Assembly (NCBI GenBank): GCA_902767775.1
Contig: CACXIP010000018.1
Location: forward strand, 1-41,570
From: an uncultured Prevotellaceae bacterium
Lineage (GTDB): Bacteria; Bacteroidota; Bacteroidia; Bacteroidales; Bacteroidaceae
DNA length: 41,570 nucleotides
Direction of reading: 5' to 3'
The position numbers were made by a program, and so were the translations under genes. The notes below the pieces were generated by a model that was not told where the DNA came from, searched no databases, and saw only the letters and a list, made by a program, of their open reading frames with translations. How positions within the stretch are numbered: position 1 is the stretch's first letter; each line of letters starts with the position of its first letter. Positions 41,538 to 41,570 of this stretch are shown piece after piece.

Positions 41538-41570
41538 TGTGGTAAGGAAAAATTCTTGTTCAATTCGTGT

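Overview
This window looks like a chromosomal segment from a Bacteroidales bacterium, most likely Prevotellaceae. The grounds are a type III glutamine synthetase, a DapL-type lysine branch, a SusC/SusD pair with surface lipoproteins, promoters with the Bacteroidetes -7 box TAnnTTTG, and abundant short AT-rich oligonucleotide repeats between genes. No tRNA, rRNA, CRISPR array or complete insertion sequence is visible. All functional calls rest on reading the sequence and on recalled family features; no search was run.

Layout. Positions 1-666 hold the 3' end of an unrecognised gene followed by palindromic hairpins. Positions 667-21125 form a nitrogen-assimilation island. On the minus strand lie gltB-gltD-dapF-dapL and then glnN. 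Divergently, on the plus strand, lie amt-pyrG-purF-like-carAB-asnB, mostly overlapping or closely spaced. Ammonium enters by Amt, is fixed by GlnN and GltBD, and the glutamine is used by five different glutamine amidotransferases encoded side by side (GltB, PyrG, PurF-like, CarA domain, AsnB). The gltB and amt genes share a 312-nt control region with an identical -7 box (TACCTTTGC) on each strand. Positions 21145-27352 (minus) encode a YbhGFSR-like drug/ion exporter: TolC-like channel, HlyD-like lipoprotein adaptor, fused double ABC ATPase and two ABC-2 permeases. A divergent AraC-type regulator (27509-28414) sits next to it. Positions 28415-28969 are gene-free and full of repeats. Positions 28970-40925 hold an SGNH/DUF4886-like secreted protein, a DsbD-like reductant conductor and, divergently, an operon of susC, susD, a DUF4843-like lipoprotein, a PKD-like lipoprotein and a TlpA-like lipoprotein. 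No glycan-degrading enzyme is present there. A second repeat-rich, gene-free stretch ends the window (40926-41570).

Most unusual points. (1) A single ORF joins CarA to only the N-terminal half of CarB, so it lacks the carbamoyl-phosphate domain. The CarA/CarB junction carries a run of seven G, and a one-base difference there would recreate two genes overlapping by GTGA. (2) Short dispersed repeats that are intergenic elsewhere appear inside coding regions as extra peptides in dapF, asnB, an ABC-2 permease, the ABC ATPase linker and possibly the CarA-CarB linker. (3) A roughly 170-bp direct repeat at 28.6 and 41.4 kb brackets the DUF4886/dsbD/susCD segment. (4) An array of 76-nt units, with 13-bp hairpin arms in the first two, lies at 28.7-28.96 kb.
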